From the NCBI GenBank assembly GCA_964391995.1, contig CAYMOM010000105.1:1-6790 (forward strand): a DNA stretch of 6,790 nucleotides, written 5' to 3'. Made by a program: the position numbers and the translations under genes. The notes beneath the pieces were generated by a model that was given only the letters and a program-made list of their open reading frames with translations, ran no database searches and was not told the origin of the DNA. Shown here in pieces: positions 1 through 5,868 of this stretch; position 1 is the stretch's first letter; the number at the start of each line of letters is the position of its first letter. Source of the stretch: UBA11524 sp964391995 (lineage in GTDB: Bacteria; Bacillota; Clostridia; Christensenellales; Aristaeellaceae).

Positions 1-5
1 AGTCA

Positions 6-23
6 GAGGGCCTGCGGGCCCTC
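6..23 (+). other. GC-rich hairpin at left edge
   Basis: GAGGGCC (6-12) and GGCCCTC (17-23) form a perfect 7-bp stem with a 4-base TGCG loop. No T-run follows directly; a second hairpin with a T-run begins five bases later. It may be the 3' end structure of a gene lying left of the window, or part of the leader of fprA. The window edge prevents a decision. Confidence 0.5.
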
Positions 24-27
24 CGAC

Positions 28-45
28 ACCTCCCGGAGGTTTTTT
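28..45 (+). terminator. Short intrinsic-terminator-like hairpin
   Basis: ACCTC (28-32) pairs with GAGGT (36-40) around a 3-base loop, and the T-run covers 40-45. The stem is short (5 bp), so termination may be weak alone. It probably ends transcription from a gene left of the window, perhaps together with the hairpin at 6-23. Confidence 0.5.
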
Positions 46-54
46 GACAGTCTG

Positions 55-82
55 CCGGCGGCAAATCTGTCGCCGGTTTTTT
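55..82 (+). terminator. Intrinsic terminator or attenuator just before fprA
   Basis: CCGGCG (55-60) pairs with CGCCGG (71-76), extendable by a G-T and a C-G pair to 8 bp with a 6-base loop. Six T residues follow at 77-82. The fprA ribosome binding site begins at 86, leaving no room for a promoter between the two. So either fprA transcripts carry this hairpin in their leader and read through it, which would make it an attenuator, or it is a read-through terminator of an upstream gene. I cannot tell which without upstream sequence. Confidence 0.65.
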
Positions 83-85
83 CAT

Positions 86-91
86 GGAGGG
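86..91 (+). promoter_or_regulatory. fprA ribosome binding site (decides start)
   Basis: GGAGGG lies 7 bases before the ATG at 99. This favours 99 over the in-frame ATG at 84, which overlaps the T-run of the preceding hairpin and has no Shine-Dalgarno sequence. CCCTCC at 19-24 is exactly complementary to this site, so the leader could in principle sequester it. Confidence 0.8.
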
Positions 92-98
92 AACACCA

Positions 99-1256
99 AT
101 GACAAAGAATATTCTGAATGTGGGCGTCAACGACCACGATATCGACCTGTTTGAGGGCCAATACCCCCTGCCCAACGGCATCTCCTACAACGCTTATCTC
201 ATCCTGGATGAAAAGATTGCCGTGCTGGACACGGTGGACATCCGCAAAGCAGATGGCTTCTTTGCCAACCTTGCCGCTGCCCTGGGCGACCGCACGCCGG
301 ACTATCTGGTGGTTTCCCATGTGGAGCCGGACCATGCCTCCGCCGTGAAGCTCTTCACGGAAAAGTATCCCGAAGTCACCCTGGTGGGCAATGCCAAAAC
401 CTTTCAATACCTGACCCAGTATTTCGACCTGGCAGGCACAAAGCAGCTGGTGGTGAAGGACGGCGATGTGCTGTCCCTGGGCCAGCATCAGCTGAGCTTT
501 GTTTTCGCGCCCATGGTGCACTGGCCGGAGGTGATGTTCAGCTATGAATCCACCGAGAAGGTGCTTTTCAGCGCCGATGGCTTTGGCAAGTTTGGCGCCC
601 TGGACGTGGAGGAGGACTGGGACTGCGAGGCCCGCAGGTATTATTTCAACATTGTTGGCAAATATGGCCCGCAGGTGCAGGCCGTGCTGAAAAAGGCCGC
701 CGGCCTTGAGATTGCCGCCATTTGCCCCCTGCACGGCCCCATCCTGACGGATGCCATTCCCCACGCGCTGCAGCAGTACCAGGTTTGGAGCAGCTACGGC
801 GTGGAAAGCGAGGGGGTGTTCATCGCTTACACCACCCTTCACGGCAACACCGCCCAGGCCGCCCACCTGCTGAAGGACATGCTGCTGGAGCACGGCTGCC
901 CCCATGTGGCCATGGCAGACCTGGCCCGCACCGAGGCCTCCGAGGCCCTGGAGGACGCCTTCCGCTATGGCAAGCTGGTGTTGGCTGCGCCCTCCTACAA
1001 TGCCGGCGTAGCACCCTTGATGGAGGATTTCCTCCATCACCTGAAGGGCAAGAACTATCAGAACCGCACCATTGCCCTGATCGAAAACGCCAGTTGGGCG
1101 CCTTCCGCTGCCAAAACCATGCGCGAGATTCTCTCCGCCATGAAGGACATCACCATTCTCGATCCCGTCATCACCATCCGGGGTGCCGTCAAGCCCGCGG
1201 ATCGCACGGCGCTGGATGCACTTGCCAAGCACCTTGCCCTTGACAATCCTGCTTAA
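99..1256 (+). CDS. fprA: Flavodiiron protein (A-type flavoprotein, O2/NO reductase)
   Basis: This 385-aa cytoplasmic enzyme belongs to the flavodiiron family, which reduces O2 to water or NO to N2O with electrons usually supplied by rubredoxin, protecting anaerobes from oxidative or nitrosative stress. The N-terminal half (about residues 1-235) is a metallo-beta-lactamase-like domain with the di-iron ligands in place: H74-x-E76-x-D78-H79, H141, D160 and H212. The spacings D78 to H141 and H141 to D160 match the family pattern. The C-terminal half (about 238-380) is a flavodoxin-like FMN domain, with the phosphate-loop type stretch YTTLHGNTAQ at 244-253 and APSYNAGVAP at 297-306. The protein ends there, so there is no fused rubredoxin or flavin reductase domain; the electron donor must be encoded elsewhere. 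The ATG at 99 is chosen for its GGAGGG site. The sequence alone does not decide O2 versus NO preference. It faces the surface-fibre cassette and is probably functionally unrelated to it. Confidence 0.93.
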   Translation: MTKNILNVGVNDHDIDLFEGQYPLPNGISYNAYLILDEKIAVLDTVDIRKADGFFANLAAALGDRTPDYLVVSHVEPDHASAVKLFTEKYPEVTLVGNAKTFQYLTQYFDLAGTKQLVVKDGDVLSLGQHQLSFVFAPMVHWPEVMFSYESTEKVLFSADGFGKFGALDVEEDWDCEARRYYFNIVGKYGPQVQAVLKKAAGLEIAAICPLHGPILTDAIPHALQQYQVWSSYGVESEGVFIAYTTLHGNTAQAAHLLKDMLLEHGCPHVAMADLARTEASEALEDAFRYGKLVLAAPSYNAGVAPLMEDFLHHLKGKNYQNRTIALIENASWAPSAAKTMREILSAMKDITILDPVITIRGAVKPADRTALDALAKHLALDNPA

Positions 1257-1301
1257 GCACAGCCTTGGAAAGCTCACACGCCGTTGCACGGCAAAGAAAT
1301 A

Positions 1302-1337
1302 CCGGAGCCGCTTTTCTGCCGGCTCCGGCGTTTTTTT
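1302..1337. terminator. Shared bidirectional intrinsic terminator
   Basis: CCGGAGCCG (1302-1310) and CGGCTCCGG (1320-1328) form a perfect 9-bp GC-rich stem with a 9-base loop. On the + strand, two bases then seven T residues (1331-1337) follow, 45 bases past the fprA stop, making a good terminator. On the - strand the hairpin lies 15 bases past the sipW stop and is followed by TATTTCTTT, a looser U-rich tract, so it probably also ends the surface-fibre operon. A smaller hairpin, GCCGT/ACGGC, sits at 1280-1292. Confidence 0.87.
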
Positions 1338-1343
1338 ATGCTG

Positions 1344-2276
1344 TTACCGCCGGCTTTGCCTTTGGCGGGATGCATCAGGCTCCAGTGGCTGATCGAAAAT
1401 GGGCGCAGGCGCGCTGGGCTGATACCTGGGGTATCGCTGCGCGGGCTGCTGGTACTGGGGCTGCTGATATTGCTGCTGGTATTGCTGCTGGCAGACCTGC
1501 TGGGGCTGATTGTATCCCTGGGGTGCCTGCTGGGGGTACCACTGCTGATAGGTCTGCTGCGGCTGGGGATAACCCTGCCGGGGATAGTGCTGCTGCGGCT
1601 GCTGATAGCCTTGCTGATACTGCACACTAGGCGGATAGGCCGTCTGCTGGGGCTGATAGGCCTGGCGCTGGGGATAGGCCGGCGCATACCCCTGCATGGG
1701 CTGCATGGGCTGCGCAGGCTGCTGCCGGGCAGGCTCCCTGACCTTGGGTGCCGGCATCTTTCCATGCTGCTTGGCCTTGCTTTCCAGTGAATCGGTGTAG
1801 AAAACGAAGGCAATCATCAGCCCGCAAACGAAAATCGCCACAAAGATGCCCGGCGGCTGCTGAATGTAGTTGGCAATGTACCCCAGCTGAGGCACCACAA
1901 AAACAACCTTGCCAATGACGTTGTTGGGCGAAACCAGCGATGCATCCACATCGTTGTTGGCATCGCCCTTGGTGCGGTAGCGCACATAGCTGGGGTTGTT
2001 CTCATCGGGGACAATTTCAACAATGCGGTGGGTGGCAATCACATTGGCAGAAATGCTGAAGGTGATCACATCATTCACCCGCAGACTGCCGGGTTCAACA
2101 TCCTTCACATAAATCATGGAGCCGGTGGGATAGGTTGGCTCCATGGAGCCGGTCAGCACGCCATAAACATCCAGGCCGAATATCCGCACGCCGGCAATGA
2201 GAAACGCCACCGCCATGGCGGCAACCACCAGGCCGGTGGAAAGGCCCTTCAGCAGCTTGATTCTCTCTTGTGTCAC
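1344..2276 (-). CDS. sipW: SipW-family signal peptidase I with Gln/Tyr/Pro-rich cytoplasmic tail
   Basis: This 310-aa membrane protein is an ER-type signal peptidase I of the SipW family, which in Bacillus processes TasA and TapA. Residues 12-32 form the first membrane segment. GSMEPTYPTGSM (43-54) holds the nucleophile Ser44. ATHRIV (81-86) supplies His83 in place of the Lys of ordinary bacterial signal peptidases. TKGDANNDVD (102-111) carries the conserved Asp box. A second membrane segment at about 142-160 is followed by positive charges, placing the C-terminus in the cytoplasm. Residues about 174-310 form a low-complexity tail rich in Gln, Tyr and Pro, an extension not needed for catalysis. 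The start is a GTG overlapping the pilin stop as GTGA, with AGGAGG (2282-2287) five bases upstream, so translation is probably coupled. It is the last gene of the cassette, and its likely substrates are the four preceding exported proteins. The peptidase call is secure; the tail's role is unknown. Confidence 0.93.
   Translation of the reverse strand: MTQERIKLLKGLSTGLVVAAMAVAFLIAGVRIFGLDVYGVLTGSMEPTYPTGSMIYVKDVEPGSLRVNDVITFSISANVIATHRIVEIVPDENNPSYVRYRTKGDANNDVDASLVSPNNVIGKVVFVVPQLGYIANYIQQPPGIFVAIFVCGLMIAFVFYTDSLESKAKQHGKMPAPKVREPARQQPAQPMQPMQGYAPAYPQRQAYQPQQTAYPPSVQYQQGYQQPQQHYPRQGYPQPQQTYQQWYPQQAPQGYNQPQQVCQQQYQQQYQQPQYQQPAQRYPRYQPSAPAPIFDQPLEPDASRQRQSRR
1425..1724 (-). repeat. Low-complexity CAG-rich coding repeat (Gln/Tyr/Pro tail of SipW)
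   Basis: The strand complementary to the gene is dominated by repeated CTG, CTGCTGG and CTGATA units, which code mainly for Gln on the - strand, interspersed with Tyr (TAT/TAC) and Pro. It encodes about residues 185-284 of the signal peptidase. About 45 of residues 183-310 are Gln. The reading frame stays open through the repeat, so it is coding and not decayed. Such a tract could vary in length between strains by slippage; that is an inference. Confidence 0.8.
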
Positions 2277-2908
2277 GCTTGCCTCCTGCGGCGCATCAGC
2301 ACCAGGCCGGCGGCGCTGGCAGCCAGCAGCGCGGCATAGAGCAGCGTGTGGGCCTGGTCGCCGGTATGGGGTAGTTTGCCGGAATCATAAAGGTTTTCAA
2401 ACGCCACAGAGATTTCCTCAGCTGGGCTGCCGTTGATGGCAATGCGGGGCACCACCTGTCCCTGGGCGTCCACCAGGGGGATTATCTCAATGTCGTACTG
2501 CACCTTGCTGTAGGTCACCTTGGGCACGCCGGTGTTCAGCTCGGTCAGGCGGAAGCGATAGCGTTCCACCTGGGCGGACACCACCAGGTTGGCGGCGGCA
2601 ATGCCCTTTTCATCGGTGGTGAAGGCCAGCTTTTCGCCGGTATCCAGGTTTTCCAGCAGGAAGGAGAAACCCTTGGGGCTGATGGTCTCCTTGCCGGTGG
2701 CGCGGATGGTCTTGGCAACCTTCACGGGAACAATGGCGGTGCCGGGCTCGGGGGGCACATCGGGGCCGATGTAGGGATCAGCGGTGAAGGTGTTCACCAG
2801 TTTGGGAGTTTCCACCGCCATAAAGGCCACGGTGCCGGGGGCAGCCAGCGCCACCACCGTCACGGCAGAAAGCAGCAAAGCCAGCAGCCGGAACAGTCGT
2901 TTGTTCAT
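2273..2908 (-). CDS. Spy0128/FctA-like isopeptide pilin with LPHTG sortase signal
   Basis: This 211-aa surface protein starts with a signal peptide (about 1-28, ending PGTVAF) followed by LVNTFT, a variant of the signature found in SipW-processed proteins. The body (about 60-175) resembles the single-domain fold of streptococcal Spy0128/FctA pilins. Candidate isopeptide residues are present: Lys66 in VAKTI, Glu123 in RLTELN and Asn172 in VAFENLY, matching the Lys/Glu/Asn arrangement known from Spy0128. A complete cell-wall sorting signal follows: LPHTG at 179-183, a hydrophobic segment at about 188-205, and a RRRR tail. It would therefore be covalently attached to peptidoglycan or to another pilin by a sortase, which is not encoded in this window. 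AAAGGAG (2918-2924) lies 9 bases before the ATG. Its stop overlaps the sipW GTG start. With one pilin domain it may be an anchor or base subunit. Family assignment is from motifs only; K63 is an alternative lysine. Confidence 0.85.
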   Translation of the reverse strand: MNKRLFRLLALLLSAVTVVALAAPGTVAFMAVETPKLVNTFTADPYIGPDVPPEPGTAIVPVKVAKTIRATGKETISPKGFSFLLENLDTGEKLAFTTDEKGIAAANLVVSAQVERYRFRLTELNTGVPKVTYSKVQYDIEIIPLVDAQGQVVPRIAINGSPAEEISVAFENLYDSGKLPHTGDQAHTLLYAALLAASAAGLVLMRRRRQA

Positions 2909-2952
2909 GGGGCTTCACTCCTTTCTGCAAACATCGTTTCTCAATTAACGGG

Positions 2953-3645
2953 TTAAAAGGGGGCGTACTCGTCCAGCGGCAGGGCGGCATTCAAGGCGTC
3001 GCTGTATGTTGTCAGTTCGTTGGGTGTAAATTCCTCAGTATCGATGGCCATAACCTGGGTCAGCAGGAAATCCGAGCGATAGGCCTTGAACTGCTCCTGG
3101 GTAATGCCTGTCTGGGTGGGGGTATCGCCATCGAACTCAACAGTCACCGTAACGCCCGGGGAATCCGTGCCACCGCTCAGCGCGGCCTTGTAGGTAAACA
3201 CCTTCATCAGGTAGGGAACGGTGCCGTCAATCATTATGTGGTACCAGTCCGACTCATCATACACTCTCTCATCATGGACGAAGGACACATGGAAGGTTTT
3301 GTCCCAGGTGTCCTGGTTGTACTGAACGGCGTAGTACAGGCGGAAGTAAACTTCCTTTTCGCCGCCGTTTTTCACCCGGTGAGTGATGCTGACAGGCCCG
3401 CTGCCGGGCATCAGGAGGGGTGCATCCTTGCCATCCTGGGAGGAGATAATGGAGATTTTCAACTGCTCCGCGCCGTTTTCAGCATTCCTGTTGCCTATCC
3501 AGCCCTCGGCCATTTGTTGGAACCCCTGGACAAAATTTTTCACCGTGGCGCGGAAAGCAGGGTCATTCTGATAGGCGTATGTGCCGCCAACCACAAGGCA
3601 GCAGACCAAGACAAAGCACAGTGCAATCATCATAGCATTCCTCAC
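2953..3645 (-). CDS. Exported protein, divergent TasA-like
   Basis: This 230-aa protein is not confidently recognised. It starts with a hydrophobic signal peptide (about 5-24) ending GGTYA-YQND, the same G-T-x-A-[YF] signature as its neighbours. The N-T-F-T and G-N-V-x-I motifs found after the signal in the 277-aa subunit are missing. Two stretches still resemble that neighbour: VSITHRVKNGGEKEVYFRLYY (85-105, cf. PTVTVKAGKEPAYIRMVVEI), and a helical-looking C-terminal section around ITQEQFKAY...TYSDALNAALP. I infer a diverged TasA-fold subunit, perhaps an assembly or minor component playing a TapA-like part. It has no sorting signal and no second membrane segment. The start is the GTG at 3645 because AAAGGAGG (3653-3660) is 7 bases upstream; an upstream ATG at 3705 has no such site and lies in the intergenic hairpin. 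It is third in the cassette, 44 bases before the pilin gene. Confidence 0.75.
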   Translation of the reverse strand: MRNAMMIALCFVLVCCLVVGGTYAYQNDPAFRATVKNFVQGFQQMAEGWIGNRNAENGAEQLKISIISSQDGKDAPLLMPGSGPVSITHRVKNGGEKEVYFRLYYAVQYNQDTWDKTFHVSFVHDERVYDESDWYHIMIDGTVPYLMKVFTYKAALSGGTDSPGVTVTVEFDGDTPTQTGITQEQFKAYRSDFLLTQVMAIDTEEFTPNELTTYSDALNAALPLDEYAPF

Positions 3646-3678
3646 TGGTGAGCCTCCTTTGTGGCAGAATAGCCGGTT

Positions 3679-3721
3679 GCGGCAATCAAAGGGCACACAG
3701 TGCATGCCCTCTGATTGCCGC
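3679..3721 (-). promoter_or_regulatory. Long intergenic hairpin without U-tract
   Basis: Perfect arms GCGGCAATCA (3679-3688) and TGATTGCCGC (3712-3721) are followed, after one A/C mismatch, by AGGGCA (3690-3695) against TGCCCT (3705-3710), giving about 17 paired positions and a 9-base loop. Neither strand has a T-run after the stem, so it is not a standard intrinsic terminator. On the - strand a small CCCC-GCGA-GGGG hairpin (3721-3732) precedes and touches it. It sits between the stop of the beta-helix protein gene and the ribosome binding site of the next gene. Likely roles are 3'-end protection of the upstream mRNA, partial termination, or an RNA-processing site. Confidence 0.7.
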
Positions 3722-3749
3722 CCCTCGCGGGGAGGGACGGCGGGGAAAC

Positions 3750-5786
3750 TTAGTTGAGACGGCCGATGATTTCGTTCCGGACGTTTTCGCCGTGGCGGTC
3801 GCAGTTGTTGTCAACGGAGACAGTCACGTTGACAGCAGTGTTGTTCACGTTGGAAGCAGCTTTAGCACAGCCGATCACCTGGCCAGCATCGCGGCCGGCG
3901 GTGATGGTGGAATCCTTCACGGAGCAGTCCTTCACGTCACCATTATTCACATAGCCAACGATGCCGCCAGCCTTGTCGCCGCAGAGAGCGGTATCAGCTG
4001 CATATCCAGGAATAATCGTACCAGTATGAACATCGGTCACGGTGGAGTTCTTCACATGGCAATTCTCGATAGAGCCGCTCTGCACGTAGCCAACGATGAC
4101 ACCAGCATAGTGCTCGCCTTTGATGGAAGCATTCTCCACCGTCAGGTTCTTCACATGGGCCTGGTCAGTACCACAGCCGATCCAGCCGAACAGACCAACA
4201 CCATCGTTGGGGTTGTTATAGGTGAAATTGGAAACCTTAAAGTTCTTGATGGTGTGACCCTGACCATCAAACGTACCAAGGAAAGCTTCCTCATTGAAGT
4301 AAGCAATAGGAGTCCATTCCATGCCACCCAGGTCAATGTCAGCAGTCAGGACAATGGTTTCACCCTTTTTCTGAGCGCCAGCATTCACAGAATTCGCGAA
4401 GGCAACCAGGCCGTTAGCGCTGGCGATGGTCTTTGCGCTGGAATCAATGGTGTTGATGGTATTGGTGACGGTCATGATGTTGCCGGCATAGCTGCCTTCA
4501 TCGCTGTACAGGGCAGAACCGGTGTTGCCGTTGGGGTTCACGCCAAAGCCATAAACCTTGTTGCCAGTCATGGTCAGGTTGATGGCGTCAGGGGCGGTGG
4601 TCGCATAGGCATGGACTTCGATGGCAGCCTTGCTGGTGTTCATGGCGCCATTGTCATAGAAGGTGCAGTTCTTCACAGCAATGTTCTGGGTAGCACCGGC
4701 AGCGGATTCGCAATACACCAGAATGGCCTTGCCGCCAGTCAGGAAGGTGCAGTTCTCGAAGGTGGCGTTGTTGGAGCCGTAGGTCCACACGGAGTAATCA
4801 TCATAGTTCTCGAAGGTGCAGTTGATGAACTCAGCATCGGAATACAGGAACTGCTTGCCGGTGATGGTGCAATTCTTGTACACAACCTTCTTGCTGTGCT
4901 GAATGCCCTTGTAGTCGGCCGTGTTGCTGAACTTGACGGTAACGCCATCGAAGGTGATGTCCAGGCCACTGGTGCCCACGCCGGCAGCATTCAGCGGGCT
5001 GTTAGCCATGTCGATGACAGTGTCCTTGCCGCCAACGATGGTCACAGTCTTGTTGGACAGGGCGGGCAGGGTGTATTTACCGGCGCTCAGGGTAATGTTG
5101 CTGGTGCCATTTGCCAGTGCTTCATCCAAAGCGGCCTGGTTGTTGGCGGAAGGAGCCCACTCCTTGCCGCCGTCTTCGCCCCACTGGTTGTTGTAGGTGG
5201 TGTACGCCTTATTAACATTGTCAATGCCTTCAGCCTGGATGCCATAGGCGCTGACGTACATCTTCACGTTGCCGTCAGTGTTGATGTTCCAATCCAGGTC
5301 CGTAACTTCGCCATTATGAACCTTGTACATCGCGCCATCGGGCTTGATGTCAATCCACTCGTTCAGCTCAACTTCCTTGAACAGGGCGGAGGTGGTTTCA
5401 CCGGGCTTCAGGGCATCCTTATACAGGAAGGTCAGGATGGCCTTGTCTTCCTTCACAGTGACGTCACCAAGCTGCTGCCAGTTGTTGCCCAGCTCTTGCT
5501 TGATGGTCAGGTTGTACTTGAAGTTCTCGGGCACGGCAACTTCCATCCACACCCAAGCATCGGTGGAGCCGGTGTTTTTGATGGTGGGCTCCTTTTCAAC
5601 AGCCACGCCGGGCAGAAGCTCAGCGCCCTGTTCAAAGGCCTCTTCCAGGTCGATGGACACATTGCCCATGGTGAACTCGTTCACCTTGCTGTCGCGGTCG
5701 GTCAGGTAGGCCAAGGTACCGGTGGTGGCCATGGCCACGCTCAGCACCAGCGCCAGAACCAGCACCAGTTTGCGGTTCAGTTTCAT
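3750..5786 (-). CDS. TasA-like head fused to parallel beta-helix and GLUG-like repeats; putative surface adhesin
   Basis: This 678-aa exported protein has a SipW-type signal at about 1-26 ending TTGTLA-YLTD, followed by VNEFTMGNVSIDLEE (35-49). The TasA/CalY-like part extends to about 190 and includes PTIKNTGSTDAWVWMEV (67-83). From about 215 to 450 it looks like a right-handed parallel beta-helix: an opening turn ITLSAGKYTLPALSNKTV (231-248), then Asn-Cys turns at 305-306, 322-323, 345-346 and 373-374. From about 455 to 650 the GLUG-like glycine turns start near 529, 561, 606 and 634, the middle two being clear copies of each other (AGVIVGYV and AGGIVGYV). There is no LPxTG, transmembrane tail or recognised wall-binding repeat, so retention is probably through fibre assembly. 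AAGGAAGG lies 8 bases before the ATG. I infer an adhesive or carbohydrate-contacting fibre component; no catalytic residues of a polysaccharide lyase were identified, but an enzyme cannot be excluded. Confidence 0.88.
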   Translation of the reverse strand: MKLNRKLVLVLALVLSVAMATTGTLAYLTDRDSKVNEFTMGNVSIDLEEAFEQGAELLPGVAVEKEPTIKNTGSTDAWVWMEVAVPENFKYNLTIKQELGNNWQQLGDVTVKEDKAILTFLYKDALKPGETTSALFKEVELNEWIDIKPDGAMYKVHNGEVTDLDWNINTDGNVKMYVSAYGIQAEGIDNVNKAYTTYNNQWGEDGGKEWAPSANNQAALDEALANGTSNITLSAGKYTLPALSNKTVTIVGGKDTVIDMANSPLNAAGVGTSGLDITFDGVTVKFSNTADYKGIQHSKKVVYKNCTITGKQFLYSDAEFINCTFENYDDYSVWTYGSNNATFENCTFLTGGKAILVYCESAAGATQNIAVKNCTFYDNGAMNTSKAAIEVHAYATTAPDAINLTMTGNKVYGFGVNPNGNTGSALYSDEGSYAGNIMTVTNTINTIDSSAKTIASANGLVAFANSVNAGAQKKGETIVLTADIDLGGMEWTPIAYFNEEAFLGTFDGQGHTIKNFKVSNFTYNNPNDGVGLFGWIGCGTDQAHVKNLTVENASIKGEHYAGVIVGYVQSGSIENCHVKNSTVTDVHTGTIIPGYAADTALCGDKAGGIVGYVNNGDVKDCSVKDSTITAGRDAGQVIGCAKAASNVNNTAVNVTVSVDNNCDRHGENVRNEIIGRLN

Positions 5787-5820
5787 ACGGGTTTCCTTCC
5801 TTTCTCCATGTTAGCTTGTA

Positions 5821-5843
5821 TGATGCGGCTTTCGCCGTTATCA
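5821..5843 (-). other. Small intergenic hairpin with GAAA tetraloop
   Basis: On the - strand CGGC (5837-5834) and GCCG (5829-5826) close a GAAA tetraloop. An outer TGAT/ATCA helix (5843-5840 with 5824-5821) is separated from it by a 2x1 internal loop. It lies in the 82-base gap between the first two fibre genes. No T-run follows, so termination is unlikely; an mRNA-stability or processing role is possible. Confidence 0.45.
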
Positions 5844-5868
5844 ACTGTAGTGGTCAGCCACGGTTCTA

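Noticed and set aside
44..72. TTGACA at 44-49 as an fprA -35 box
   Set aside because: No -10-like hexamer is found 16-18 bases downstream, and the region is occupied by the terminator hairpin.
3..1289. 428-codon open frame on the - strand across fprA
   Set aside because: It lies antisense to a gene with all the flavodiiron ligands. Its translation has no recognisable domain, and it arises because GC-rich codon use avoids antisense stops.
1425..1724. Repetitive tract considered as a CRISPR array or a non-coding satellite
   Set aside because: There are no regular repeat-spacer units, and the tract is an uninterrupted in-frame extension of the signal peptidase gene.
1284..1790. Leu-rich, membrane-like open frame on the + strand
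   Set aside because: The leucines come from reading the CAG/CTG repeat of the sipW tail on the wrong strand. The frame starts inside the terminator region and has no credible start signal.
2953..3705. Upstream ATG at 3705 as the start of the third cassette gene
   Set aside because: It falls within the intergenic hairpin, lacks a ribosome binding site and would put charged residues before the signal peptide. The GTG at 3645 has AAAGGAGG at ideal distance.
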